From positions 1 to 5,091 of the forward strand of contig JAGQOI010000294.1 of assembly GCA_020427625.1 (NCBI GenBank): a stretch of 5,091 bases of DNA, given 5' to 3'. Position 1 is the stretch's first letter, and each line of letters starts with the position of its first letter. The position numbers and the translations under genes are program-made. The DNA is from Phycisphaerales bacterium (GTDB lineage Bacteria; Planctomycetota; Phycisphaerae; Phycisphaerales; SM1A02). This document shows positions 1-5,091 of the stretch, piece after piece. The notes beneath the pieces are model-generated. The model saw nothing but the letters and a program-made list of their open reading frames with translations, was not told the origin of the DNA and made no database searches.

Positions 1-785
1 CGAACCACGTCGCGAAACCGCGCGACGTGACCGAGCTGCCACAGGATCGCGGCGTTCTGACACTGCATCTCCTCCAGTCCAGTGCCGACACCATCCGACC
101 CGTCGTGACGCCACGCCTCCGTCCGAGCCGCGCCGACCGAATCACCATCGGTCACGACGACGAACAATCCGTCAGCGCCCTGGCGCGCCGCCAACGCCGC
201 CAGGCCCCACTCCACCGCCCGCTCCGCCGCCCGCTCCGCCGCCCGCTCCGCCGACCCGTCCGGCTCATGCCGGCTCGGATCATCCGCGGCCATCTCCAAC
301 CGGCCCGCCGCCGATCGAACCGCGTGCCCGCCCGCGGACAGCGTCCCGGATCGGTCGTGGAGGGCACACGACGCGGACGCTGCCGCGAGCGGCGCAGCGG
401 TCGATCGGACATGACCGGCGTCGCGGGATCGCCCGCCGCCCGTCATGGCGCTCGAACGGTCCATGAACACGTGAAGGGCCCGCGCCGCCATCGCCGTGAC
501 GACGAGCGACGCCTCGCCCGTCGACGACCCACCGAACCGCCCATCCGAGCCCTGAAGCCGGCACAATGCCGCCGCCAGGGCCCGCATCGACGCATCGACG
601 CCGTGCTGAAGCTCGCACCGACGCTGCAGCGCGAGGCTGAGCGCTGCCGCCGGTGCGTGCCCGCGACGGGTCACGTGACGCATCAGCCCGGGATCGCAGC
701 ACCGACCGTTCGCCAGCACCCGGCGAATGAGCGGGACATACTCGCCCCGGGCGAGAAGACGTTCGATGGTCTGGGTGGTGAGCAT
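1..785 (-). CDS. Partial helical-repeat protein of unknown function (3' end beyond the left edge)
   Basis: Reading the minus strand from ATG at 785 gives about 261 codons with no stop up to the window edge, so the C-terminus is missing. The start is MLTTQTIERLLARGEYVPLI. A GGAG at 797-794 lies 8 nt upstream and supports this ATG over the in-frame GTG codons at 794 and 806. Two segments look alike: about residues 68-107 (LAAALCRLQGSDGRFGG, then a helix rich in Ala and Leu) and about 190-255 (WGLAALAARQGADGLF, then QNAAILWQLG). The pattern helix, xxQxxDGxF, helix resembles repeats of alpha/alpha-toroid proteins of the prenyltransferase/squalene-cyclase fold. That link is inference and no catalytic motif is visible. 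Between them (about 115-178) is a low-complexity linker, then AERA tetrapeptide repeats at about 178-190. There is no signal peptide or membrane segment. Overlapping frames on both strands are arginine-rich and look like shadows. That this is a gene is fairly likely; its function is unknown. Confidence 0.7.
   Translation of the reverse strand, partial: MLTTQTIERLLARGEYVPLIRRVLANGRCCDPGLMRHVTRRGHAPAAALSLALQRRCELQHGVDASMRALAAALCRLQGSDGRFGGSSTGEASLVVTAMAARALHVFMDRSSAMTGGGRSRDAGHVRSTAAPLAAASASCALHDRSGTLSAGGHAVRSAAGRLEMAADDPSRHEPDGSAERAAERAAERAVEWGLAALAARQGADGLFVVVTDGDSVGAARTEAWRHDGSDGVGTGLEEMQCQNAAILWQLGHVARFRDVV
205..252. repeat. 12-bp tandem repeat inside the left-edge gene
   Basis: Three identical copies of GCCCGCTCCGCC lie head to tail at 217-228, 229-240 and 241-252. 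A degenerate fourth copy (9 of 12 matches) precedes them at 205-216. The unit is a multiple of three, so on the minus strand it adds whole AERA tetrapeptides to the left-edge protein, in a predicted helical stretch. Copy-number change by slippage would keep the reading frame. Confidence 0.9.
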
Positions 786-793
786 GATGAGCA

Positions 794-797
794 CTCC
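794..797 (-). promoter_or_regulatory. Ribosome binding site of the left-edge gene
   Basis: GGAG on the minus strand, 8 nt before ATG at 785. It decides the start: the in-frame GTG at 794 overlaps it, and the GTG at 806 has no purine-rich motif at a suitable distance. Confidence 0.6.
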
Positions 798-814
798 GTT
801 CGGCACATGTTCGG
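798..814. promoter_or_regulatory. LexA-like box 1 (GTTC-N7-GTTC)
   Basis: Plus strand GTTCGGCACATGTTCGG holds GTTC at 798-801 and 809-812 separated by exactly 7 nt. This direct repeat is the LexA operator form known from Alphaproteobacteria (GTTC-N7-GTTC). It matches box 2 (826-842) at 13 of 17 positions. It lies just downstream of the start site predicted for the minus-strand promoter and next to the left-edge gene's ribosome binding site. Whether the host has a LexA that reads this form cannot be seen here; another dimeric repressor could use the repeat. Confidence 0.45.
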
Positions 815-822
815 ACTGCCAT

Positions 823-851
823 AGTATTCGGCTTGTGTTCGGGTTTTGCAA
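823..851 (-). promoter_or_regulatory. Sigma70-type promoter for the left-edge gene
   Basis: On the minus strand, TTGCAA (851-846, 4 of 6 matches to TTGACA) and AATACT (828-823, 4 of 6 matches to TATAAT) are 17 bp apart, the ideal spacing. The stretch is AT-rich relative to its surroundings. Transcription would start near 816, giving a leader of about 30 nt before ATG 785. Box 2 covers the spacer and -10 region, so a bound protein would block polymerase. Confidence 0.5.
826..842. promoter_or_regulatory. LexA-like box 2 (ATTC-N7-GTTC)
   Basis: Plus strand ATTCGGCTTGTGTTCGG has ATTC at 826-829 and GTTC at 837-840, again 7 nt apart, with one mismatch to GTTC-N7-GTTC. It starts 28 bp from the start of box 1 and overlaps the minus-strand -10 and spacer. 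Two boxes of the same form and orientation in one promoter make a true operator more likely than a single match would. Confidence 0.4.
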
Positions 852-980
852 GTGAAGATTCGAAAAATGGAGACAGATCGACGGAGGTCGCGGCATCGGG
901 TCTGCAATGCGACGGCTCCGCTTCCCAACGATGTTCCGGGCCGCGACGCGCGACCGGTGTCACGTGAGCCGCCCGCGACC

Positions 981-986
981 GAGGAG
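981..986 (+). promoter_or_regulatory. Ribosome binding site of the DUF4190/GspG-like gene
   Basis: GAGGAG, 7 nt before ATG 994. It selects this start over the in-frame ATG at 907, which has no Shine-Dalgarno-like sequence and would add 29 arginine-rich residues ahead of the conserved part. Confidence 0.75.
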
Positions 987-993
987 CCGACCC

Positions 994-1857
994 ATGCCCA
1001 ACGAGCACGCCCGACCCGTCACGCCCGCGCAGATCTTCACGGTCGGCCCGCGCGAGTCGAACGGCATCGGAGTCGCCGGATTCATCTTCGCGCTGCTCGG
1101 CATCCTGACGATCGGGCTCCTGTCGCCCATCGCCGTCGTGCTCAGCCTGATCGGACTCGGACGGGCCCCGCGAGGCTGGGCCGCGTTCGGACTCATTCTC
1201 GGCCTGCTCGGCTGTCTCGTCTGGGTGGTCGGCGGCATCGCGCTCGTCATCGCGGCCGTCGCGACCGCCGGCTTTGTCGGCGCGGGCAGCGTCGCGATGC
1301 TCGCGATGTTCGAGCCGGAACAAGTCGAGATCACCGGCGACATGGCCCGCACCGCCATCGCCCTCCGCCTGCACGTCGAGCAGCACGACACACTCCCCGA
1401 CACGCTCGACGACCTCGGCCTCCGCCCGGCGACCCGCATCGACCCCTGGGGAACCCCCTACCGCTACACCGTCGAAGTCGACGGCGACCCCGGGTTCGAC
1501 CTCGTCAGCTTCGGACCCGACACCACCCCCGACACCGATGACGACATCCATCTCACCCGGCTCGACCGTGCCTGGGAACACGCGATGGAGGACTTCGGCG
1601 CCCAGATGCAGTCCCTCGAACGCAACCCCGCCCTGCGCGAGATGTTCGAAGGCCGCCGGAAGCACAGCGACTGGTTCGACGATCGCGCCTGGCGGTCCGC
1701 CCGCGGCGAACGCGCCGTCATCGTCGAGACGCCCGACGATCGCCGCATGCTGCTCAACGATGAGATCGCGCGGCTCCAGGAGTTGATCAGCGAGTTGGAG
1801 CGGTCGATCGCCGAGGACCTTGCGGCGGCACGGGAACCGGACGGCGCGCGGAACTGA
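994..1857 (+). CDS. Membrane protein: DUF4190-like N-terminus fused to GspG-like pseudopilin domain
   Basis: The product is 287 residues, starting MPNEHARPVTPAQIF. Residues about 24-55 and 62-93 are two hydrophobic segments. The first reads GVAGFIFALLGILTIG followed by PIAVVLSLIGLGRAPRG, typical of DUF4190 (small two-helix membrane domain, role unknown). Residues about 113-186 resemble the C-terminal fold of type II secretion major pseudopilins (T2SSG): helix with MARTAIALRLHVEQ, LPDTLDDLG, DPWGTPYRY at 150-158, FDLVSFGPD at 168-176 and the acidic DTDDDI at 180-185. In GspG proteins that Asp-rich loop binds calcium. The prepilin peptidase signal (G then FTLIE) is absent, so this is unlikely to be a classical pilin subunit; the domain probably hangs from a membrane anchor. 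Residues 188-287 are charged and helical, with a likely coiled coil at about 252-280. The divergent left-edge gene shares its 208-bp upstream region. No clear plus-strand promoter was found. The domain calls are by eye. Confidence 0.85.
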   Translation: MPNEHARPVTPAQIFTVGPRESNGIGVAGFIFALLGILTIGLLSPIAVVLSLIGLGRAPRGWAAFGLILGLLGCLVWVVGGIALVIAAVATAGFVGAGSVAMLAMFEPEQVEITGDMARTAIALRLHVEQHDTLPDTLDDLGLRPATRIDPWGTPYRYTVEVDGDPGFDLVSFGPDTTPDTDDDIHLTRLDRAWEHAMEDFGAQMQSLERNPALREMFEGRRKHSDWFDDRAWRSARGERAVIVETPDDRRMLLNDEIARLQELISELERSIAEDLAAAREPDGARN

Positions 1858-1861
1858 GCCG

Positions 1862-2659
1862 TCAGGCCGCGTCGGGCCGTCGCGCCAGCACGATGATGTC
1901 GTTCGCGGACGCGCGGGAGACCGTCGTCTCGAACCCCTGCGCTTCAAGATCCTCGATGAACGCCTCCGGGCGACCGGCCTCGCGGTGCAGTTCGATGGCG
2001 AGTCGGCGCGTGACCTCGAGCAGCCGCGACGGGCCGGCGAACAGGTCGTATTCGCTGCCCTCGATGTCGCACTTGAGGAAGTCGATGCGATCCGTCCCGA
2101 GGCGATCGACGAGTTCGTCGCCGGTGAGCCACGGGACCGCGGCCTGGTCGGGCGCGCGATCGCGGAGGGTCGCCTGGAAGTCGGTCACGCCGCCGACGAA
2201 CGCGTTGACGACGGTGACGCGATCGGTCCAGTCGTTGGCCTGCAGGGAGCGATCGAGCAGCACGAGGTTGTCCCGATCGGCTTCGACGGAGGTGACGCGG
2301 ACGCCGTCGCCGTGTCCGAGGGCGAGCAGCGTGAAGATGCCGCGATTGCAGCCGAGGTCGACGACGACGCCGTCGGGCGGGATGTGCAGGAAGCCGCCGC
2401 CGAGGTAGACGTCGCGGACCCAGATCTCGCGGGCGCCGCTGATGACGTCCGGGCCGACGAGCCGGGCGCGGGCGGACCGGAGCCGCGCGTCGAACGGACC
2501 TTCCCCGAGGGCCCGGTCGGCGGCGCGCATGGTTCGTTCGCGCCAGCAGGTCGGGGCGCGGGTCGCCGCGGCGAGGAGCCAGCGGGCGGCGACGCCGGGT
2601 CCGAAGACCCGGGCGATCCCCCGGGCGTCGCCGGCGATGGTGCGAAGGAGGTCGGGCAC
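1862..2659 (-). CDS. FkbM-family SAM-dependent methyltransferase
   Basis: The product is 265 residues from a GTG start at 2659, chosen because GGAG lies 8 nt upstream. The frame stays open to 3076, but that extension runs into dnaK and is of low complexity. The core is a Rossmann-type methyltransferase: motif I VVVDLGCNRG at 98-107 binds SAM, an acidic residue ends strand 2 (SVEADRDN, E126), FLKCDIEGSEYDLF at 194-207 is the FkbM hallmark, and AIELHREA at 221-228 is the matching late strand. FkbM enzymes typically O-methylate sugars or natural products, often in polysaccharide or lipopolysaccharide clusters; the substrate here cannot be told. The N-terminal 90 residues are helical and poorly conserved by eye. 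No signal peptide, so it is cytoplasmic. It is tail to tail with the DUF4190/GspG-like gene (4 bp between stops) and divergent from dnaK. No glycosyltransferase lies in the window. Confidence 0.9.
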   Translation of the reverse strand: MPDLLRTIAGDARGIARVFGPGVAARWLLAAATRAPTCWRERTMRAADRALGEGPFDARLRSARARLVGPDVISGAREIWVRDVYLGGGFLHIPPDGVVVDLGCNRGIFTLLALGHGDGVRVTSVEADRDNLVLLDRSLQANDWTDRVTVVNAFVGGVTDFQATLRDRAPDQAAVPWLTGDELVDRLGTDRIDFLKCDIEGSEYDLFAGPSRLLEVTRRLAIELHREAGRPEAFIEDLEAQGFETTVSRASANDIIVLARRPDAA

Positions 2660-2667
2660 GTGAGCGG

Positions 2668-2671
2668 CTCC
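2668..2671 (-). promoter_or_regulatory. Ribosome binding site of the FkbM methyltransferase
   Basis: GGAG on the minus strand, 8 nt before GTG 2659. Upstream in-frame starts, including an ATG in the MLCHFGG stretch near 2766, lack such a motif and precede a proline-rich, unconserved segment. Confidence 0.55.
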
Positions 2672-2733
2672 GGTGATGGACGGTTCGGGGTCGTCCGCCG
2701 CCACCGGCGGCGACTGTAGCACGGCCGGCGACC

Positions 2734-2745
2734 GCCCGATCGGGC
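2734..2745. repeat. 12-bp perfect palindrome (GCCCGATCGGGC)
   Basis: A self-complementary 12-mer in the divergent region, 75 bp upstream of the methyltransferase start and about 200 bp upstream of dnaK. It could be an operator half-site pair, but short GC-only palindromes are common in such DNA. Confidence 0.3.
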
Positions 2746-2927
2746 ACCCGCCAAAATGGCAGAGCATCGCGCCCGGCGTGCTCGAATCGTCGGGAGAATC
2801 GGCCGCGGCGGGCCCGCAACGCGTGTTCTTCGCTGGCATCGTGGTTGCGACAGGGAGAGTGCGAGTTCGTCGCCGGTCCGTCAGGACCCGGTCGGCCGGT
2901 TCGCCCCCCAACGAAAACCCCCGCGAC

Positions 2928-2935
2928 AGGAAGGG
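2928..2935 (+). promoter_or_regulatory. Ribosome binding site of dnaK
   Basis: AGGAAGGG, 7 nt before ATG 2943. It fixes the dnaK start and argues against the 90-residue in-frame extension that would begin at 2673. Confidence 0.8.
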
Positions 2936-2942
2936 ACGCGAC

Positions 2943-4844
2943 ATGTCAAAGATCATCGGCATCGACCTCGGAACGACCAACTCGGTCGTCGCCATCATGG
3001 AAGGCGGCGACCCGAAGGTGCTCATCAACGCGTCGGGCAACCGGACGACGCCGTCCGTCGTCGGCTTCACCGACAAGGGCGAGCGACTCGTCGGCCAGCC
3101 CGCCCGTCACCAGCAGGTGACGAACCCGAAGAACACCGTCTTCTCGATCAAGCGCTTCATGGGCCGCCGGCACGACGAAGTCGCCGGCGAAGAGAAGATG
3201 GTCCCGTACGAAGTCACCGGCGGTCCGCAGGACCTCGTGAAGGTGCGCGTGCGCGGCAAGGAGTACACGCCGCCGGAGATCTCGGCGATGATCCTCCAGG
3301 ATCTCAAGAAGACCGCGGAGGACTATCTCGGCGAGAAGGTCGAGCGGGCGGTCATCACCGTCCCGGCCTACTTCAACGACGCGCAGCGTCAGGCGACCAA
3401 GGACGCCGGCGAGGTCGCGGGCCTGAAGGTCGAGCGCATCATCAACGAGCCCACCGCGGCCGCGCTGGCCTACGGGCTCGAGAAGAAGACGAACGCCCGC
3501 ATCGCGGTGTTCGATCTCGGCGGCGGCACGTTCGACATCTCGGTGCTCGACGTCGGCGACGGCGTGTTCGAGGTGATCAGCACGAACGGCGACGGACACC
3601 TCGGCGGCGACGACTTCGACCAGAAGCTCATCGATCACCTCGCCGACGCGTTCCGCAAGAAGGAAGGCATCGACATCCGCGGCGACGCGATGGCGCTCCA
3701 GCGCCTCAAGGAGGCCGCGGAGAAGGCGAAGTGCGAGCTCTCCCAGCAGATGGAGACGACCGTCAACCTGCCGTTCATCACGGCGGACCAGAACGGTCCG
3801 AAGCATCTTCAGGTCACGGTGTCCCGCGCGACGTTCGAGTCGATCTGCGCGGACCTCTTCGACCGCCTGCGCCGGCCCTGCGAGACCGCCCTCAAGGACG
3901 GCAAGCTCAAGCCGAGCGACATCGCCGAGGTCGTCATGGTCGGCGGCTCGACCCGCATACCCAAGGTCCAGCAGATCGCCAAGGAGATCTTTGGGCGCGA
4001 GCCCAACAGGAGCATCAACCCGGACGAGGCCGTCGCCGTCGGCGCCGCGGTCCAGGGCGCGATCCTCAAGGGCGACGTCAAGGACATCCTCCTGCTCGAC
4101 GTCACGCCGCTCTCGCTGGGCGTCGAAACCCTCGGCGGCGTCATGACCACGCTCATTCCGCGCAACACCACGATCCCGACGAGCAAGAAGGAGACCTTCT
4201 CCACCGCCGCCGACAACCAGCCCAGCGTGACCATCCACGTCCTCCAGGGCGAGCGCGAGTTCGCCAAGGACAACCGCACCCTCGGGCAGTTCGAACTGGC
4301 CGGCATCGCCCCGGCCCCGCGCGGCCTGCCGCAGATCGAGGTCGAGTTCGCCCTCGACGCCAACGGCATCCTCACCGTCACCGCGACCGACAAGAAGACC
4401 AGCAAGAAGGCCGACATCAAGATCACCAACTCGGGCGGCCTCTCGTCCGAGGAGATCGACAAGATGAAGTCCGACGCCGAGGCCCACGCCGAGGAGGACA
4501 AGCGCCGGCGCGACGTGGTCGACCTCAAGAACCAGGGCGACGGGCTGGTCTCCCAGGTCCGGCGCGAACTGGAAGAGCACGGCGAGAAGGTCCCCGGCGA
4601 CGTCCGCGGCAAGGTCGAGTCGGCCCTGTCCACCCTCGAGTCCCGCCTCAAGGAGGACGAGAAGGCCCCGATCGAGGCCGCCATGAAGGAACTCTCCAAC
4701 GCCCGCATGGAGATGGGCAAGGTCATCTACCAGGACGCCGCGGCCGGCGCGGGCCAGGCTCCGGATGGCCAGGCGGGCGAGGCCGGTGCTTCAACCGGCG
4801 CGGACGATGTGATCGACGCCGAGTATGAGGTGAAGAAGGACTGA
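2943..4844 (+). CDS. dnaK: Molecular chaperone DnaK (Hsp70)
   Basis: ATP-dependent cytoplasmic chaperone that binds exposed hydrophobic stretches of unfolded proteins and releases them with the help of DnaJ and GrpE. The product has 633 residues (E. coli DnaK has 638), so it is full length. Nucleotide-binding domain about 1-380: phosphate 1 loop IGIDLGTTNS at 5-14, catalytic Lys at 70 (SIKRFMG), VPAYFND at 140-146, NEPTAAALAYG at 168-178, phosphate 2 loop VFDLGGGTFDIS at 189-200 and adenosine motif VMVGGSTRIP at 331-340. The linker DILLLDVTPLSLG at 381-393 is intact. Substrate-binding beta domain about 390-500, helical lid about 501-600, then a Gly/Ala-rich tail ending EYEVKKD, a common bacterial DnaK end. 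Start set by AGGAAGGG 7 nt upstream. It appears to be transcribed alone: grpE and dnaJ are not adjacent within the window, and an intrinsic terminator follows. All key residues are present. Confidence 0.98.
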   Translation: MSKIIGIDLGTTNSVVAIMEGGDPKVLINASGNRTTPSVVGFTDKGERLVGQPARHQQVTNPKNTVFSIKRFMGRRHDEVAGEEKMVPYEVTGGPQDLVKVRVRGKEYTPPEISAMILQDLKKTAEDYLGEKVERAVITVPAYFNDAQRQATKDAGEVAGLKVERIINEPTAAALAYGLEKKTNARIAVFDLGGGTFDISVLDVGDGVFEVISTNGDGHLGGDDFDQKLIDHLADAFRKKEGIDIRGDAMALQRLKEAAEKAKCELSQQMETTVNLPFITADQNGPKHLQVTVSRATFESICADLFDRLRRPCETALKDGKLKPSDIAEVVMVGGSTRIPKVQQIAKEIFGREPNRSINPDEAVAVGAAVQGAILKGDVKDILLLDVTPLSLGVETLGGVMTTLIPRNTTIPTSKKETFSTAADNQPSVTIHVLQGEREFAKDNRTLGQFELAGIAPAPRGLPQIEVEFALDANGILTVTATDKKTSKKADIKITNSGGLSSEEIDKMKSDAEAHAEEDKRRRDVVDLKNQGDGLVSQVRRELEEHGEKVPGDVRGKVESALSTLESRLKEDEKAPIEAAMKELSNARMEMGKVIYQDAAAGAGQAPDGQAGEAGASTGADDVIDAEYEVKKD

Positions 4845-4887
4845 GGCCGGATCGACCGCTCGATCGGCGACGAAGGAACGAAGCAGA

Positions 4888-4922
4888 ACGGCCCGGCGCA
4901 CTCGCGCCGGGCCGTTTTCTTC
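4888..4922 (+). terminator. Rho-independent terminator of dnaK
   Basis: Positions 4888-4899 (ACGGCCCGGCGC) pair perfectly with 4904-4915 around a 4-nt ACTC loop, giving a 12-bp GC-rich stem. A T-rich tail, TTTTCTT (4915-4921), follows. It sits 43 bp after the dnaK stop, in the right orientation. The opposite side lacks a solid T-run, so it is probably not efficient for transcription arriving from the right. Confidence 0.93.
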
Positions 4923-4941
4923 AGGCGGTCACGACGTGTGG

Positions 4942-4967
4942 CATGGCTGTGGCTTTGCACAGCCATG
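4942..4967. repeat. Left hairpin unit of the nested palindrome
   Basis: CATGGCTGTG (4942-4951) pairs with CACAGCCATG (4958-4967) around the loop GCTTTG, a perfect 10-bp stem. Confidence 0.9.
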
Positions 4968-4996
4968 TTCGAGCAACCGGAAGCGTCCAGTCGATC

Positions 4997-5026
4997 GGCA
5001 TGGCTGTGCAAAGCCACAGCCATGCC
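4997..5026. repeat. Right hairpin unit of the nested palindrome
   Basis: GGCATGGCTGTG (4997-5008) pairs with CACAGCCATGCC (5015-5026) around the loop CAAAGC, a perfect 12-bp stem. It is the mirror copy of the left unit with two more pairs at the base. Confidence 0.9.
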
Positions 5027-5045
5027 ACACTTTGGGCGACCGGGG

Positions 5046-5091
5046 TCATTCGTCGGTGTTCTGCTGGTCCAACGCCTTCGGCTCGTACGGC
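5046..5091 (-). CDS. Possible C-terminal end of a gene entering from the right edge
   Basis: On the minus strand one frame reads PYEPKALDQQNTDE and then a TGA stop at 5048-5046. The hydrophilic, mixed residues look like an ordinary protein C-terminus and unlike the Arg/Pro/Ala-rich shadow frames of this GC-rich DNA. Its position, convergent with dnaK and just beyond the palindrome, fits. Only 14 codons are visible, so neither function nor family can be named. Confidence 0.35.
   Translation of the reverse strand, partial: PYEPKALDQQNTDE

Larger units (their letters stand above)
2660..2942. other. Divergent intergenic region upstream of dnaK and the methyltransferase
   Basis: This 283-bp stretch must hold the promoters for two divergent genes. 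I looked for a CIRCE operator (TTAGCACTC-N9-GAGTGCTAA, the HrcA target), since it controls many dnaK genes. Only a fragment resembling one half (GAGTGCGAG near 2860) occurs, with no partner half. No convincing sigma32-type or sigma70-type pair was found. A perfect 12-bp palindrome lies at 2734-2745. Frames open across it look like shadows. Confidence 0.6.
4936..5030. repeat. Nested inverted repeat (REP/BIME- or MITE-like palindrome), perfect 32-bp arms
   Basis: The arm at 4936-4967 is the exact reverse complement of 4999-5030 (32 of 32 bases), with a 31-nt spacer. Each arm starts or ends with GTGTGGCATGGCTGTG or its complement and is itself an imperfect palindrome, so the DNA can form either two small hairpins or one long one. 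It lies between the dnaK terminator and a probable gene converging from the right, where REP-type elements usually sit. No flanking target duplication was found and no transposase is present. There is no T-tract after it on either strand, so it is not a standard terminator. The same arms read as open frame on the minus strand, but this looks accidental. Confidence 0.9.

Noticed and set aside
27..824. A 265-codon plus-strand frame at the left
   Set aside because: Extremely Arg/Pro-rich with no recognisable motif. It is the complement of the better supported minus-strand frame that starts at 785.
280..1947. A 555-codon minus-strand frame across three genes
   Set aside because: It runs antisense to the DUF4190/GspG-like gene, through the divergent promoter and out of frame through the left-edge gene. 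Its make-up is low-complexity and arginine- or acid-rich, and it has no ribosome binding site.
2855..2872. A CIRCE-like half site (GAGTGCGAG)
   Set aside because: Only one half is similar, and the required inverted partner 9 nt upstream is absent.
2673..2942. A 90-residue N-terminal extension of DnaK
   Set aside because: DnaK proteins begin at MSKIIGIDLGTTNS, and a strong ribosome binding site precedes ATG 2943. The upstream part is unconserved in character.
2660..3076. An N-terminal extension of the FkbM methyltransferase into dnaK
   Set aside because: It would overlap the start of dnaK and is a shadow in composition. GTG 2659 has a suitable ribosome binding site and gives a normal family length.
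2946..4580. A 544-codon minus-strand frame antisense to dnaK
   Set aside because: Long antisense frames over dnaK are a known side effect of its codon bias in GC-rich genomes. The translation is a Leu/Val/Asp/Arg-rich mirror of dnaK codons with no domain, and dnaK itself is certain.
4727..5023. A 98-codon minus-strand frame over the dnaK end, terminator and palindrome
   Set aside because: It begins inside the inverted repeat and crosses the terminator and the dnaK 3' end antisense. The apparent repeat HSHA is only the palindrome translated twice.
4932..5040. CGAC at both sides of the nested palindrome as a target site duplication
   Set aside because: The right copy is 6 nt away from the arm end and a 4-bp match in GC-rich DNA is expected by chance.

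Overview
The window is GC-rich chromosomal DNA from a bacterium. The gene types and the wording of the DnaK protein suggest a planctomycete, perhaps Phycisphaerae-like. That placement is inferred from GC-rich codon use, a DUF4190 plus GspG-like fusion of a kind I associate with that phylum, and DnaK sequence flavour. No 16S or other marker is present, so it is not proven.

Layout, left to right. (1) Positions 785 to 1, minus strand: an open frame that runs off the left edge, about 261 residues visible. It looks like an all-helical repeat protein and contains a 12-bp tandem repeat coding for AERA tetrapeptides. (2) 786-993: a 208-bp divergent promoter region. It carries a good minus-strand -35/-10 pair and two direct-repeat boxes of the form GTTC-N7-GTTC, the pattern bound by LexA in Alphaproteobacteria. 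(3) 994-1857, plus: a membrane protein joining an N-terminal DUF4190-like double membrane segment to a GspG-like pseudopilin C-terminal fold. (4) 1862-2659, minus: an FkbM-family SAM-dependent methyltransferase that meets gene 3 tail to tail with 4 bp between the stop codons. (5) 2660-2942: a 283-bp divergent region upstream of dnaK with no visible CIRCE element. (6) 2943-4844, plus: complete dnaK (Hsp70), 633 residues. (7) 4845-5045: a strong intrinsic terminator for dnaK, followed by a 95-bp nested palindrome (two perfect 32-bp inverted arms, each able to fold into its own hairpin). (8) 5046-5091, minus: probably the last 14 codons of a gene that enters from the right edge.

The genes do not form one pathway. 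DnaK is the only housekeeping gene of certain function, and grpE and dnaJ are not next to it here. The parts most worth a second look are the nested palindrome after dnaK, the paired LexA-like boxes between the two left genes, and the DUF4190/GspG-like fusion. I found no CRISPR array, RNA gene, transposase or defence cassette.
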